This document shows positions 24,931 through 37,370 of a DNA stretch of 64,000 bases, one piece after another. The first letter of the stretch is position 1; the number at the start of each line of letters is the position of its first letter. This DNA is from Stercorarius parasiticus (lineage: Eukaryota; Chordata; Aves; Charadriiformes; Stercorariidae), in the NCBI GenBank assembly GCA_013396915.1, contig VWZL01000192.1:866792-930791 (forward strand). The letters run 5' to 3'. The position numbers were made by a program, and so were the translations under genes. The notes under the pieces were generated by a model that had not been told where the DNA came from, did no database searches, and saw nothing but the letters and a program-made list of their open reading frames with translations.

Positions 24931-27300
24931 TTTCATTGATTTGTGCTAGTTTATCTGTGATTGAGCCAGTAGATGAATTGCATAAAACGACAGAAAGAAG
25001 AAGGAGGAGTGAAATAACTTCTAAGAAACATTTAGCTTATTTGGATTTGTTTAAGGTCAGACATTTCTCAGGCTCAAGAATTGAAGCAGAGATTGGGAAT
25101 GGCTGTGGTGAAGAAGACGATTAGCTCTTAATTGCAGAAATTTAGTGTATAGGACAGGAACAGGACTAGCCAAATACTGTGTGGTTCCGGTGGAGCTTTA
25201 GACTGTGTTCTGGAGACCATGAGGATCATAACCATCTCCTGCAAATACTCAGGGGAAACATCTGGGCTCTTAAAGTGCACTTTTCTGTGTGGTATTTAAA
25301 TGCCTTCAAGACAGCTGTGATGGAACCAGTTCATCTACAATTTGAATCTAGGAATTTTTGCTTTCAAAGTGAAAATCAGATGTCAAATCACCGAGCTGGA
25401 AGGAAAGAGACCATAAAACCGACATTAGAAAAAGTTTATAATAGTCTCTACCTTGCTCTCTACCTATTACAATGCTCTCTACCTTGTTTTTCTGCCAGAA
25501 ACACACTGTTTCTGACCCTAGTTACCTCTGACCAGTCCACAGATCTCCCAGTTACACAGTTCCTGAAGAGATAATTTTTTCATCATATACTTTCTTTTTA
25601 GTGAACTATAGTTTATTCAACTATCGCAATACAGCTCCTTAGCTGGAACTAGAAAGCAAGGTCACGATGCTGCAGTTGACAAAAATACATGTACAAAGGC
25701 AGTCCTCGGTACAATGGGTAAAGTACCCATAATAAAATGCCATTATGGTTTATTAGGCTTTATGTGGACTGTGAAATGCTTTGAATGCAAAGGGAATTGC
25801 TACATTTCCAAACCCCAGAATACCCACAGTTTTTCTGTCTCTGAAAAGACACTAATACCAGAGAAGGAACAAAAAAAAAAATATATTTAAAGCATTTTTT
25901 AGTCACTTATAAGACACCGTATTTATGAATGCATGAGGCTACTCGATAAATTGATACTTGGACCTCAGCAGCTATGAGTCAGTCAGAAGTTGTTACTGTT
26001 TGGTGGCCATTTAAGAAAGTAAGTAAAATAGTCCACATCTCTGTAGGCAAAACAACATCCTAGTAACCATGGTATACGCTCTGCTGTTATTCCTGCTGCA
26101 ATTCTCAACACTCAAAGATGGAAATGATCTTAATTTTTTCCCATTGAGGCCATGTCTTCATATCAAGGCTGACCTGCCTGCCTTGACATGCTAGCATGGG
26201 TATCTGTGCGCTTGCTGCGATATACATGGCTTGCAGAGCACAGCGAGGATTTGAGATTCCAAAGGTCAGCAGCGTGCCCACTTCTACCATCAATATCTGA
26301 CACAAACACACAACAGAATCACATCTTTCTTGATGTAAAGTCCATTTATATAGAGCTATAGGTTTCATGAAAGAGGTTCCACGTGGAAGGAGGTTAATTA
26401 AACTCTTCAACCGTTTTTTCACAAACTTGCTTTTTCTTCCTCCCTGTTTTTTAACATGTTGGTTCCATCTCTCTGAAAGTAATGGGTGAGGATATAACAT
26501 AGGCGCAAGGGTAGGAAAGCACAGATGGACCTTTTAGAGCTTGAATGCACAGACCCACATAGAGCTACTGAGTTACATCACTACTCTGCACACACGTTTT
26601 TGGACCACAGCTGTAGTAAAAGCATCTCTCCCTCATTAACATTTTAAGTGCAAAGAGCAGTGCTGTCTTGCTGAAAGGCCAAAGTGCGAGCATAATGAAT
26701 TGTGGTAAGCTGATTTATTCCTGCTCCATTATGCTTTTGAAGAGATGCTTTTTTTACATTGGCTTTTCACAACTCGTAACAATTCTTACACATAGTTATA
26801 TCTACTACACATGCACCTATCTCTCTGCTTTTAAATACATACAGTCATACATCTGTATATTCATATATAGATGTACATAGAGATGCACACAAGAAATAAG
26901 TAGTATAGTAGCCTAGATCGCAATAAATTCCTGTACATTCAATAAGGAACACTTTCTTTTATGTCCTTACTTTATGTATTTATATATTTCATAGTACATA
27001 ACATTGCCATTGCAGAATACATTTCAGCATTAGTAAAGTGTCATTTCATAGATACACTATAATACTCAAACTTAGAGTAACAGGTAGGATTTAGGACATT
27101 CTCATCATAAACCTCTCAAGGTACTGCATATGGATTCCTGTTCCTGGGGTTACAACTCCCACCAGGTAAAGGCCAGGCTCCTATCAGAGCTGCCATAGCC
27201 AAACAGATGTGCCCGAACCCTTCCTCTGAAAAACTGTTTAAAAGATGCTGGGAAGCATCTCATTTAATTTGGGATTCCAGAGCTCAGATCCCTTACAACC
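24930..27300. other. Non-coding stretch with anonymous open frames
   Basis: Open frames of 131 codons occur at 25179-25574 (plus) and 26105-26500 (minus); neither shows a motif I recognise and both are within chance expectation. The words TGCTCTCTACC are duplicated near 25454-25483. A run of ATA/TAC-rich simple sequence fills 26790-26890. Confidence 0.55.
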
Positions 27301-27620
27301 CTGAGAAGGCAAGTAGGATTCAGCTCAGATCAAGACACATAAATGCAGAGATCTGCAAGTATCTACACATAAGTTAGGTGCCTAAGCTTCCACTATAGTC
27401 ATCGGAGGTGTGGGATTCAAGTGCCCACAAATAGGCATCCAGTGCTATTTGGGATGGAGCTATTTGGATCGATCCAGCCTGTCCTCCGGACACTCCCCCA
27501 GAAATATATATTTTGTGTTAAATGAGCCAGTCTCCTCGTACACCTCAGATCCTCAAAGGCGCATCAGGTGGCACTAGAAGCCTATGTTTAAGCAACTTAA
27601 TCTGTGTCTACTTTCAGGTG
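27300..27620. repeat. Possible degenerate interspersed repeat with TTAGGTGCCTAA
   Basis: The palindromic word TTAGGTGCCTAA (near 27375) is followed by AAATAGGCATCCAGTG, GATCCTCAAAGGCGCATCAG and AAGCAACTTAATC. Such wording recurs in this window near 18.6, 44.9 and 47.0-47.6 kb and suggests copies of one or more very old repeats. I cannot assign a family or exact ends. The younger CR1 begins about 200 bases downstream. Confidence 0.3.
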
Positions 27621-27819
27621 AGCTGAATTGCTCTCCAGATTCTTTTGACTGTGTTGAACAGGGTATCGGAGTTGGAAAAAGGTTGTAAAAGAAACTCAAC
27701 AAGTTAAAAAATATACCTACGTACAGTAATGCTTATTCTGAGGACTCTGATCACGGCAATGTGAATTAAATACACTCTCTATGGACTCACCAACGTGGGC
27801 AACTGAGCTAAGTTCCTAG

Positions 27820-28268
27820 AAGAGCATCAAAGCTGAAGGATCTAGAGAATAAGTCTTACGAGGAGTGGTTGGGGGAATTGGGGTTGTTTAATCTGGAGAA
27901 AAGGAGACCGAAGGGAGACCTTATCACTCTCTACAACTACCTGAAAGGAGGTTGTAGTGAGGTGGGGGTCAGTCTCTTCTCCCAAGTAACAGGCGATAGG
28001 ACTAGAGGAAACTGCCTCAAGGTGCGCCAGGGGAGGTTTAGATTGGATATTAGGGAAAATTTCATCATTGAAAGGGTTATCAAACATTGGAACAGGCTGC
28101 CCAGGGAAGTGGTTGAGTCACCATCCCTGGAGGGATTTAAAAGACGTGTAGATGTGGTGGTTAGGAACATGGTTTAGTGGTGGACTTGGCAGTGTTATGT
28201 TAACGGTTGGACTCGATGATCTTAAAGGTCCCGTCCAACCTAGATGATTCTGTGATTCTCTGATTCTA
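27820..28268 (+). mobile_element. CR1 LINE, 5'-truncated, best-preserved copy, plus strand
   Basis: This is the 3' end of a CR1 non-LTR retrotransposon. A frame open at 27869-28177 (102 codons) encodes the C-terminal end of the ORF2 protein; visible family motifs are [48 protein letters not shown] and [19 protein letters not shown], ending ...RNMV before a stop at the position expected for the family. A short 3' untranslated part follows, with TTAACGGTTGGACTCGATGA, and the copy ends in three octamer units (TGATTCTG, TGATTCTC, TGATTCTA). The copy is only about 450 bases, so it lacks the endonuclease and catalytic reverse-transcriptase parts and cannot move by itself. The unbroken frame and clear tail mark it as the youngest-looking CR1 in the window. 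Confidence 0.96.
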
Positions 28269-28269
28269 A

Positions 28270-31200
28270 TTCCACAGGTTTCCTATTAGCTGGCTGCGTA
28301 AGTTAAACCAAACGCATACTTTGTGTAAAAGTACGATACTTCGCATTTTGTGTAATTTTCATAAAAATTGTCTGGAAAGCAATTATTTCCCTAAATATTG
28401 CTTTTAGCATTCTGTGGCAAAACAGTTCCAGAAAAATAGAGTGTTTCTTAAATGTGCTCCACTACAACAGCTACAAATCTCTGGCATCTCAATGACAGCC
28501 CTGCGTCTTCAGTTAATCCTTTACTTAAACAGGGCATACTTGGGTCTTGTTTCATTTCTCTGGAGGGAGCTAATCATTCTGCAGCAGGAAAAGCAGCCTA
28601 CCGATTTTAAGTGTTCTCACTATAAATCTCAGAAATCTTATTTTGAGGCATCTTAGGGTCATTTTAATTGCGGTCACTCATTCCCTAGCACAACAGCCCC
28701 TCAGAGTGTATGTGTTTTATTAGATCGTTCCTTCAAGCTCTGACTGGAGCTCCCAAAAAGTGCTTGTAGTCTGAAAAGTGACAGTAAAAATGACATTGTA
28801 GGTTCCTATATGTCTTCTCCCAATGGATTCCAGATCCAATTTTCTCACTTCATGAGTGAAAAGATGCTTATTTTCTCTTCTCCCACTTGCAAACACAGCC
28901 TGTGATCTGAAAACCAAGCGGGGTTCTTCTTGCCTCTTGCCTCATTACCAGTAATAAAGGTTCTGCAAGCAGAGTTTTACCTTTCTAATGATGACCATAC
29001 ATTCTAATTTGGTCTTCATTTTTGACTTTATTCCTCTAATCATATAGAGTCTTTTTTCCTATCAACAGGATAAACATAGTAAGGGCCAATATCTGAATAA
29101 GAAGAGGCCGCTTTTATGAAGTCATGTGTCATGGTATAACAGCGTCTCACTGAGATTTGTTAATGTGTCAAGAGAAAATTGATATGTGGAAGATATCAAA
29201 GTTTGTTTCTGAATTTCTTGGCTTGAAAGATCAATTTGAAATAGCATCAGAACTGGACTCTAGTGCCAGCAGGGAGCCCCACTGCTTTTTAAGATTATAA
29301 GGAAAGAAAAATCTAGAAGAAAAAAAATTATTTTTTTTTAAGAAGACAGGAGTGTGTAACGTTTGGCTTTAGACCCTTGACAGCATTATTTTTATTGAAC
29401 CAGTCATCATTTTTTCCCCGTGTTTCAGTGAACTACTATGGAGACCAAGTGCTTCCCTTAGGGCAGTGTGGGGTAGCCAACCAGGATCATTCCAATGGGA
29501 TTACAAGGGACGTTTCACTGGCCCTCATTCCAGGTAGATGTTTCTGCATCAGCAGGCTCTTTTCAGTCCCTCTCTCGTCTCTCAGAAAGCCAAGAAGCTG
29601 TTTCCAGCAATTACCTTGACCATATCTGAGCAAGCCAAACTGTAGTCAGTTCATATTACTCTGTCATCTTGAAACTAGAGGTGGGTGAAAGTTGGATTAG
29701 AGAGCAATACAGGTGAGAACGCAAAATTTAATATATCATATTATTACAAAAAATAAACCATCAGTCAGATATAGTGATCATAAAATAGTCACGAACTAAA
29801 ATCAAGGGCTGTGAAACAAATCCTTTAATCTTCTTGCTTCACATCACACTGTTGTATTTTACGGTAGAGTGCGCAAAATGCTCTTTGTGCTCCTGCAGTT
29901 GCAGGACTTTTTTATTTTTAATGGGTATGTTGCTGTTAACCTCACTGTCTCTGCAAAATCTCATACTTCATTGCAAAATGTAGTGTAATGCACTTCACCA
30001 TTCAGATTAGATATAGGTTATTATAACACAATAATCTTGTGCGTGTACTATACATCTATACAATCAAGCCATTCTTTTTTAAATATTAAATGTCCTCTTG
30101 GGGCAAAAAGTAGGTTAATCAAAATAATACTGTCAAGTAGAGAGTACAGACCTTTTTATAAAGGAAAATTAAGTAGAACTGGTAATTATAACTAGTGTAC
30201 AACCTTTCAATGTAGTCAATAAGAAAGTCAATTTGCTTAAAATAATGAGGTATTCTGGCATGAACAATCTGTTCATACTTTGTTCCCAAGAGCCTCCAGA
30301 GGGAATCAGAGCCCTAGCTGACATTTGATACTTTCTGTCAATTTATCAGCCCTGTGTCAGTCTGAGTTTGTAAGGTGGTGGTAGGAGGATGCTTGGGGAC
30401 TGATGCGAAAACTGGGAAAACACAGTTGCTTTCTAGTGCCTGAGCTTATCCTTATTAAAAATAAATAAACCCCTCACATTTCCATCCGCGCTCCCTCCAA
30501 AATTGACTTGAGATGTTTAGATATGGTATTAAACTAACTAGAATAACTAGGGTAATAATAACAATAATAAATGCTATTATTTAGTTCTTAAGCTTCAGGC
30601 TTCACTAACAGAGATCTGTTTGCAACCTAATGAGTATGGGAAAAAGCAGATTATCTCCCATTTGCCATTCCACTCTGAGGTTGCTCCTGTGCTGCCAGGA
30701 GAGCTGTCAAGTGCCAGTCTTGGTAAGACAAGATAGTGGATGAGGTCACTTTGGTGGCCAGTTCAGAATAACATTTTCTGCATCCAGCAAATTCTACGGA
30801 TTTAAGCCCAAATCATGGAGGCTTGTGTTCCCTTCTGCTGCCTTGCCTCCAAACACATTTGCTTTAGGAAGCTTTTCTTGGAGAATAGACACAAACATCC
30901 AAGTAATTGAGGAAGACTCAGGGGCACAAAAAGCCGTGGGTATGACAAGTTATCCTCCTGGTTTTGAGACACTGTTCACACCCAATGTGGTCAGACTTCG
31001 ACAACCCCACAAATCAGTGGTGCTCCGTCAGAAAGCAGAATTATTAGGAGAGTGGTCTTGAAAAGAGATGTCTGTGCCTATGCCACCGAGAGGTCAGAGA
31101 TAATTAACAGTTTGTGGTTAATTAGAATTCATAATGATTCCTGATAATACTCTACTGGTTCATTAAGATGTGTTGCCTGTTCAACTGGTTTGCGGAATCA

Positions 31201-32900
31201 TCATCATCTGAATGGAGACGGTCTTCAGATCACCAAAATCAGGCTTTCAGCTGATGAGAGGTAACTCCAGGTGTTGCAGAGACTGCTAAAACAGGATAAT
31301 TGACATTACAGCTCAAGGAGACAGCTAGCCAAAGGAGGGCAGTAGCTGATCCATAATGTCAAATCCTGCTCAGTTATGGCCAGGTGAGAATGGTCAATTA
31401 TCCCATGCTGAGGGAACTCACAGTGGAGATGAGACAAGCCATTGCCACCACCATCTTTCAAAAATAACCCCTGAAGACATGCCTGTGAGACCAAATAAGT
31501 AACACCGCATTTCTTTAGTGATGGCAATGTCACAAGAAAAAGGGGGCTTCAGTACTGGTTGATCCTTTTGACTTTGGCAGAGTAGCAAAAAGCAGACTGA
31601 TCTCACTGAGGGCGAAAAGGGGCTAAAGGAAGACAGGAGCAGAAGAACCTAAAAACTGAGAGGACAGCAAGGTCACCTACTCAATTTAAAGGCTGTCTAG
31701 TTAACTGAGGAATTGAAGTGTCCATTAAAGAAAGGCTTGTGCACATTTGTAAACATTTCAGGGAAAAGCCACTCATAGCAGGTACACAGGGGCAGGCAAG
31801 ACAACTTTGGGGCTTCTTGGCTTCTTGCGCACAGCCTTGAGCAGACATCCCACACGTTGCCAGCTTGTACAGGGCCCAGTGCAAGGACCTTGGACCTGGG
31901 GAACTACCAACATCGTTGCCCTCACTAGTGCTCTGCCATAATTGTGACAAAAAGCTGCCCGATTTCCTTCAGCCTCTGATAAGTTCAAGGTAGTAGGCTT
32001 GTTTATCCTGGTAAAAAGGTGAAAGAATTTGTTTTCCCAGGCCTTCTGGCAGGCAAAGAGTGAGTGAATGCTCAGTACACATCAAGCATTCCTGGGCATG
32101 TGCAAAGCCATGCAAAGCCTCACTGCCTTTAACCCTCTCTGCATGAATGCAGAAGTCCTCTATGAGACATCCCTTCATGAGATACAGCCTTTCCCAGAGG
32201 CATTTCTATGTGTCTCCTTAGGCCCAAGTGTAGATGCAATACGTTCACTGAAATGGAAGTGCTCTGCAAAGTCACAGCACCCAAAAAATTTCCCTCAGGG
32301 GAAGTTTTAAAAACACCTGATCCCTAGTACTGTCCAGCCTATTTTGAAGGTAAATGTTTGCTCTTTGGAAGGGTTTTTAATGTGTCCCAGGGGTGAGTTT
32401 CACCCCTAGAAAGGCCACTAGCACTGCCTTTGGTTTGGTTAACAAATGTATATATTACAAGTTCTTTCCAAGAACAGTCGTCAGCACATTGCAGCTGGTC
32501 TAGTGAGGTGCAATAGCTATGGGACAAACAGCTTGCTTTAAAGGAAGGGGCCAAAAGAGTTAAAGCATAGAAAAATTTATTACTCTCTAATGCAAAACAG
32601 AGACAAGGAGAACTTCCCTGCCTTGAGGTTTTGCTAAAAAAACTTGACTCTTTTTCCAAATCAAAGAACATTTAGGTAGACTGTGTACTTTTACAAAATA
32701 AAGCAAAAGAAAAAATACTCACTTTAAAGGGTTACATTTCATCCTGTCAGCATCCTCACATTTTTTCCGGAGTGACCAAACACAGAAGGGATCAATCAGC
32801 AGCTTCCTATGTTTCTAAAAATATGAAAATGTGGAACAACCTGATTTCAGTCTAATGTTCCTTTTAAAACTTTCCACATGAAAGAACTAGCTAACATTAA
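28270..32900. other. Non-coding stretch, no gene recognised
   Basis: Unique-looking sequence. A (TAA)n-like run lies at 30550-30575. At 29377-29619 an 80-codon frame begins near a pyrimidine tract ending in CAG (TTTTTTCCCCGTGTTTCAG), which resembles a splice acceptor, but the predicted peptide matches nothing I know. The stretch 31080-32700 is somewhat richer in G+C and holds overlapping short open frames on both strands without recognisable domains. Confidence 0.55.
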
Positions 32901-32904
32901 AATG

Positions 32905-32977
32905 TAAAGGAAGTCACAAAGTCAAATTTAAATTCCTGATTCTGAAACCAGTGCACTTTGCTTCCACTGGACTACAG
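32905..32977 (+). repeat. MIR-like SINE fossil, plus strand
   Basis: The order AAGTCACAAAGTCAAATTT, ATTCCTGATTCTGAAACCAG, TGCACTTTGCTTCCACTGGACTACA follows the order of the 3' half of MIR-type (CORE) SINEs: 'GGTCACACAG...CCAGTGC...CCACTGGACTACA'. It is short and diverged. These are very old amniote retroposons, no longer active. An origin from another old tRNA-derived SINE or LINE tail is possible. Confidence 0.42.
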
Positions 32978-32979
32978 AA

Positions 32980-35080
32980 GTCCAGATACCCGCCTGTGTC
33001 ACATTGTCCCATCAACGACAGATGTCTGACCATCTCCTCTGAAAACATGCTATCAAGCTAGGGCAAATTATACACCCTTTCGTAATTAATTCCAGGGAGA
33101 GGCTAAAGTTTGACAGGAATTGAAGTGATAGCAGGAAATATTTCCTGCATTCACTGCCATGGGGGGATTAAGAGAGAAAAGGTTAAACCTTCTCACTATC
33201 CCCACATGTCAAACACACACCTTGAGTCCTTAAAAATGCATAGCAAGTGATGGAATTATTTTCTATGAACACTTGTTCAGTTATTTTTAAGACTAAACCA
33301 ATCTCTTCCTATGAAATTTTAAATAGAAAAAAGGTTTTTTTGGGTATGTAAAACTGAAATTACCAGGGAAATATTCATACAGTACATAGCTGCACAAAAG
33401 TGGTAGTAGTTTCAAACTCCAGCAACTCATTTGATGATGTATTTATGCTCTTAACTGGGTTTATGTGCAAACTTAGAAGGCACTTGAAGAATTCTGGAAA
33501 ATTTTTGCCTATATCTGCACACATCATCCAAATTAACTGCTGATTTGCAGTTCTTTGTTTTTATCAATGGCTCTCCACCCATTGATGATTTGGCCCCATT
33601 GAAGTGTCTCAGTTCGAGTACAGTAAATACTAACTGAAAAGTACAAGCTGCTCTTGAAAAGGTTTCCAGTGTTATCTACAGGGCAAAAGAAATGCAAAAC
33701 TTTTTTTTTTTTTTTTTTCTGTGTGCCTACTGCACAGGTTGGAATTCATCTGACCACACATGGGTTTCTGGATGTACACAGACACATGTGAAATATTGGT
33801 TTCAGCATTTCACGAAGTAACTCTAAAATCCCTTTGTAGAGAGATAGTCAATACATCCAAGCATCTCATCCTGTTTTAGACAGCTACATTTCATTACATA
33901 AGTCTTCCCCCTAATCTCCACTGACTCTTGTGGAGCCTAGATTCTCGTAGCTCTGAAGCCTGAGCTCGGACATACATTCACCTTTCATCAGATGAATCCC
34001 AGTTTGTGTTTCTGACTCTCCAATGTAACATTTTTCTAAGCTTTTAGATTAAAAAAAATATATATATGTTTTTTTTCCTCTTGCAGAAGTTAGAATTAAT
34101 GCTGTTTCCTCAGAGTTAGGGTTCTCTAGTCCTAAGGAAAAACACAGTTCAGCCTGTCCACCTTACCAGGGAATTCATGCTGCCAGATGTACATGGTTAT
34201 GGATATGTCAGTCCTTGTGTGTTTTCAGGGCTCATCCACCGAGCGTGCCTGGGTTTCATCCACACAGCAAAATTGCCCCTGTCCCTCGGTATGAAGTAGG
34301 TTGGTTTCAGCGTTCTTTCCTCTCCTCTCTTTTTCTAGTCCCGGTATGTAGATTTATATATAATTTCCTCTATTAAATTGTGACACTAACTTACAAAACT
34401 TGAATGGCTGTTCACACAGGTTCGTTGTTAATAATAGGTTAAATGATTTCACACATTCACGTAGTGAGTCATTACCAGAAAGCCCACATATCTCCATTCT
34501 CCATCCTGTGCTTCTGACAGCCAGTGCACTCTGCCTCTTCATGGCACAATGAACACAGGCACTGAACACTAAGAATCATTAACTGCATCCACAATCCACT
34601 CCATGAATGTCTTTCACTCTGCTAGATCTCATTGCTCAATTATAACCTAGTCACTTATATTTTGCTGCTCATCATCAGAGGCTTCTTATCACATGTGGCA
34701 TTTGCTCATTAAGGCTGAGATGTTGTTCCCAGGATTCAGGCAAGGGTTAACATCAGTAGGAGTTGCATCCTCATTCTGTAAAAATGTCGTTCTGAAGCAT
34801 GACTAAAATGATCATCTCCTGTTAGAAATTTGCTTCTTGAAGAAATGAAAGGCATTGTCAAATAAAATGAAAACTTCCCGAGTTCCCAGTTAAACTAACA
34901 TACCAGGCATGCATTAAATCAATTAGCTGTAAATCCAACTAAATTAAACTATCGTGCTTTCTTTTTTTAAATAGAGCACAAAGACTCACTTTTGCATTTG
35001 CTATACTGCCTGAATATTTAGTGTACTCAAAATGCTGAAATATCCAGTGACCTATTTCTGAAACTGAAGATAACATGTAA
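32980..35080. other. AT-rich non-coding stretch
   Basis: No gene is recognised. It contains an 18-base T run at 33701-33718 and an A-run/(TA)n/T-run junction at 34050-34078. No processed-gene copy is visible beside the T run on either strand. Confidence 0.6.
33701..33718 (+). repeat. Homopolymer T18
   Basis: An uninterrupted run of 18 T. It could be the A-tail of a retrocopy on the minus strand, but the neighbouring sequence shows no recognisable retrocopied gene. Length is likely polymorphic or error-prone in sequencing. Confidence 0.9.
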
Positions 35081-35560
35081 AAAACATGAGCATGTTAGTT
35101 ATATGTTGTCTTGAAATCTCTTTTATAGATTTGTCAGTCATCATTGCTTCAAAGACACATTCACATTTACCATATTTCTTGTGGGACTTAACACCGTGCT
35201 GTGTGGAGGAACTTTGACTTGTGTTGGACCGCTGTAAAAATCAATATCAAAGCACTGACTGTACTGCAATAGGGAATGCTTATTAATGTGCAGTTGAGGG
35301 GAGCAGTGAAAATGACCCATCTTAATGCTGTTGACAGCACATTTGTCTTGGTGTCTTATTGGTTTTAATTTGTCATCTGATAAATGTCCATTTATGTAAT
35401 GGAGAGTTAAGTGCTCATTAGTTTACATTTGGCTTTGTGTCTAGAGTCAGGTCAGGCTGCTGAAACTGATGTTACATGAAAGCTATTAATAGTCACAAAA
35501 GGTTATTTCAATAAAAACAACTGAAAGGAAATATTGTATTTGTAACTGTTCAAATAAATA
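35080..35560. promoter_or_regulatory. Candidate conserved non-coding element / enhancer
   Basis: About 480 bases of complex sequence without repeat signatures or long open frames. It combines homeodomain-type cores (GGTTTTAATTTGTC, GCTCATTAGTTTAC, AGCTATTAATAG), the near-palindrome TGCTGT-TG-ACAGCA at 35326-35339, TGTCATCTGATAAATGTCC and CTTTGACTTGTGT. The absence of homopolymers and the density of factor-like words give it the texture of deeply conserved vertebrate enhancers. This is inference from sequence texture; no conservation data were available. It could equally be ordinary AT-rich DNA. Confidence 0.27.
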
Positions 35561-36800
35561 CATAATTTGGCTGCTTGATCGACTCTACTGTCAACAACAG
35601 TTTTTCTTGGTGTTTCTCGAAGATGTGGAATTCATGCTCCTTAACGTCCAAGAACTTTTGTACAAAATGTTTATGAACTCAATTTTTAGAAATATAAAAA
35701 TAAATCTATAACCTTTATTACTGGTGAGCGAAGTGGGTACTATAGAACACATATGTAAAATTATTAATTTATGTGCTGTCATATGGTCTGTAGAACAAAG
35801 CCACCTATCTTCTGCCTCTCTCAGTTTTTATTTGTGTTTGCTCAGTCTCACGGTGGAGTTATCAACGCTACTTGTAATGAAGATGTTACAATAGGAATCA
35901 TTATTTCTAGAGCTTTCATGTGAGACCTCTCATATCTGATGAACAGCAAGGAAGCCATAAACGATGGGATAATCCAAATTCATTCTATAGAGTTGGGCAG
36001 GGTTTTCCCTCTGAAATTTGTGTAATAGTGAACATTTTACGATCTTTTTCTAAATATCTTAATGAAAAACACTTAGCTCTTTTGGTCATGCTTTGGCACG
36101 GGGTGAGAATGTGCGTAAGGTCTAGTGATATACTGAGGTGTAGCTTGGACTTCAGAGCAGCAACAGAGTCCAAATCCAGGTGCTCTTAAACCAGCCAAGC
36201 ACGTCTGGTCTATCCTCACCTATTAAAGCCACTGAATCTGTTAAGATCCAGTAAAATCTCTTTGCCAGTGTCTCCCTGTAAATTTTGGCTTCTTCCAGCT
36301 TGCAACAAGTTATTACTTCACTGTACTGTGAACTCTGACTTCTGCGGCTGAAGTTGAAATATCTTTAGCCTCAAATCCTTTTAAACACAGGAAGATAAGG
36401 GAGAGCTTAGTGTGTGATGCACAACAGTACTGACACCTTAAAACAATACATGTTATGCTTTAAAAGCAATCTTAGGCCAAGCTGCAGACTGACTTCGAAT
36501 CCATTCTGCAGCTGTGTTAATCATATTGAAAAAGCCAAGATGCTTTTGTACAGCTTTGAAAGGTGAAAAATGACTGAGGAGGACAATGAACTGCAGGGAG
36601 CATTATTTTCCATATATTTTTGAAAATCTAAGCAAAGAGTTTCATTCAAATGACCACTTCAGTTAGTACCATAAGCCTGAAGTCCCAACCTCAGCTTTCC
36701 CATCGATTGACCATGGGTGACCTCCTTCATAAAGTACCTTGGTTTTCACTGATGAAAAACACAGTGTAATAGCTGCCTGGTGGTATTTTATATCTGGCAG
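35560..36800. other. Non-coding stretch, weak MIR-like word
   Basis: No gene is recognised. Near 36150-36195, AGCAGCAACAGAGTCCAAATC followed by CAGGTGCTCTTAAACCAG resembles the 3' part of a MIR-type SINE, too short to call. An 89-codon frame at 35920-36189 has no recognisable motif. Confidence 0.5.
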
Positions 36801-37370
36801 GTCAGGGAGTGCAACTTGTGCTTTGTGCAACTAAGCCATGCTTAATGAGTATCTGTATTAGCCTTCAAATCTGGCCCTTTGACTTCACTTCTCTGCTCGG
36901 GAGGCTTCCCGGTCCAGTTCCAAGCAAGGACAAAACTGTGATCGTCGAACTTCCAATGTTCCAAGGTGCCAAGTTTTCTGAAGTGCCACAAGTATCTTTT
37001 CTCAGATGGGTCCAGTATTTTCCACGCAAATATAGTACCTCAGCAGCAGGATCTGAGCAATGGAGAGCTGAGAAGCCTGGACTATCAGAGCCAGAGTAGA
37101 AGAGGATTCTTCCCTGAAAGAGTCCATTTCCTCCCAGAGACCAGAAGAGCACAAGAACACCTGAGTTCAGACACAGGATGGTTTTGAAACAGTTTTGTGT
37201 TGTCAACCTCACTTCTTCCAAACTATTCCTGGCCATAACTGTGCTGAGATAATCTGAGGCGCGGTCACTATGCTTTGGGAAGTTGGTAGAGTTCAGCTGT
37301 ATGGACATGAGCCATGCAGTGCTATCTGGTTTCAGGTGAGTTTGAGTTATGGGTAGACAAAGAGGCATTA
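36800..37370. other. Region open on both strands, no recognisable protein
   Basis: A minus-strand frame of 167 codons (36865-37368) overlaps plus-strand frames of 96 and 73 codons. None shows a family motif, signal peptide or repeated domain that I recognise. A perfect donor-type word CAG|GTGAGT lies at 37333-37341 on the plus strand. The stop-poor character fits a locally raised G+C content. An old gene fragment is possible but unsupported. Confidence 0.2.

Noticed and set aside
25179..25574. Plus-strand open frame of 131 codons
   Set aside because: Peptide resembles nothing known, and the underlying DNA contains a short local duplication near 25454-25483. Chance frame.
26105..26500. Minus-strand open frame of 131 codons
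   Set aside because: No domain or motif recognised, and no splice or promoter context. Chance frame.
27842..28170. Minus-strand open frames at 27.8-28.2 kb
   Set aside because: They are antisense shadows of the plus-strand CR1 ORF2 end.
29377..29619. Possible exon after a pyrimidine tract ending in CAG
   Set aside because: Acceptor-like sequence is common in T-rich DNA, the peptide is not recognisable, and nothing else supports an exon.
33701..33718. T18 as the tail of a processed pseudogene on the minus strand
   Set aside because: No retrocopied gene can be recognised in the adjoining sequence on the side where it should lie.
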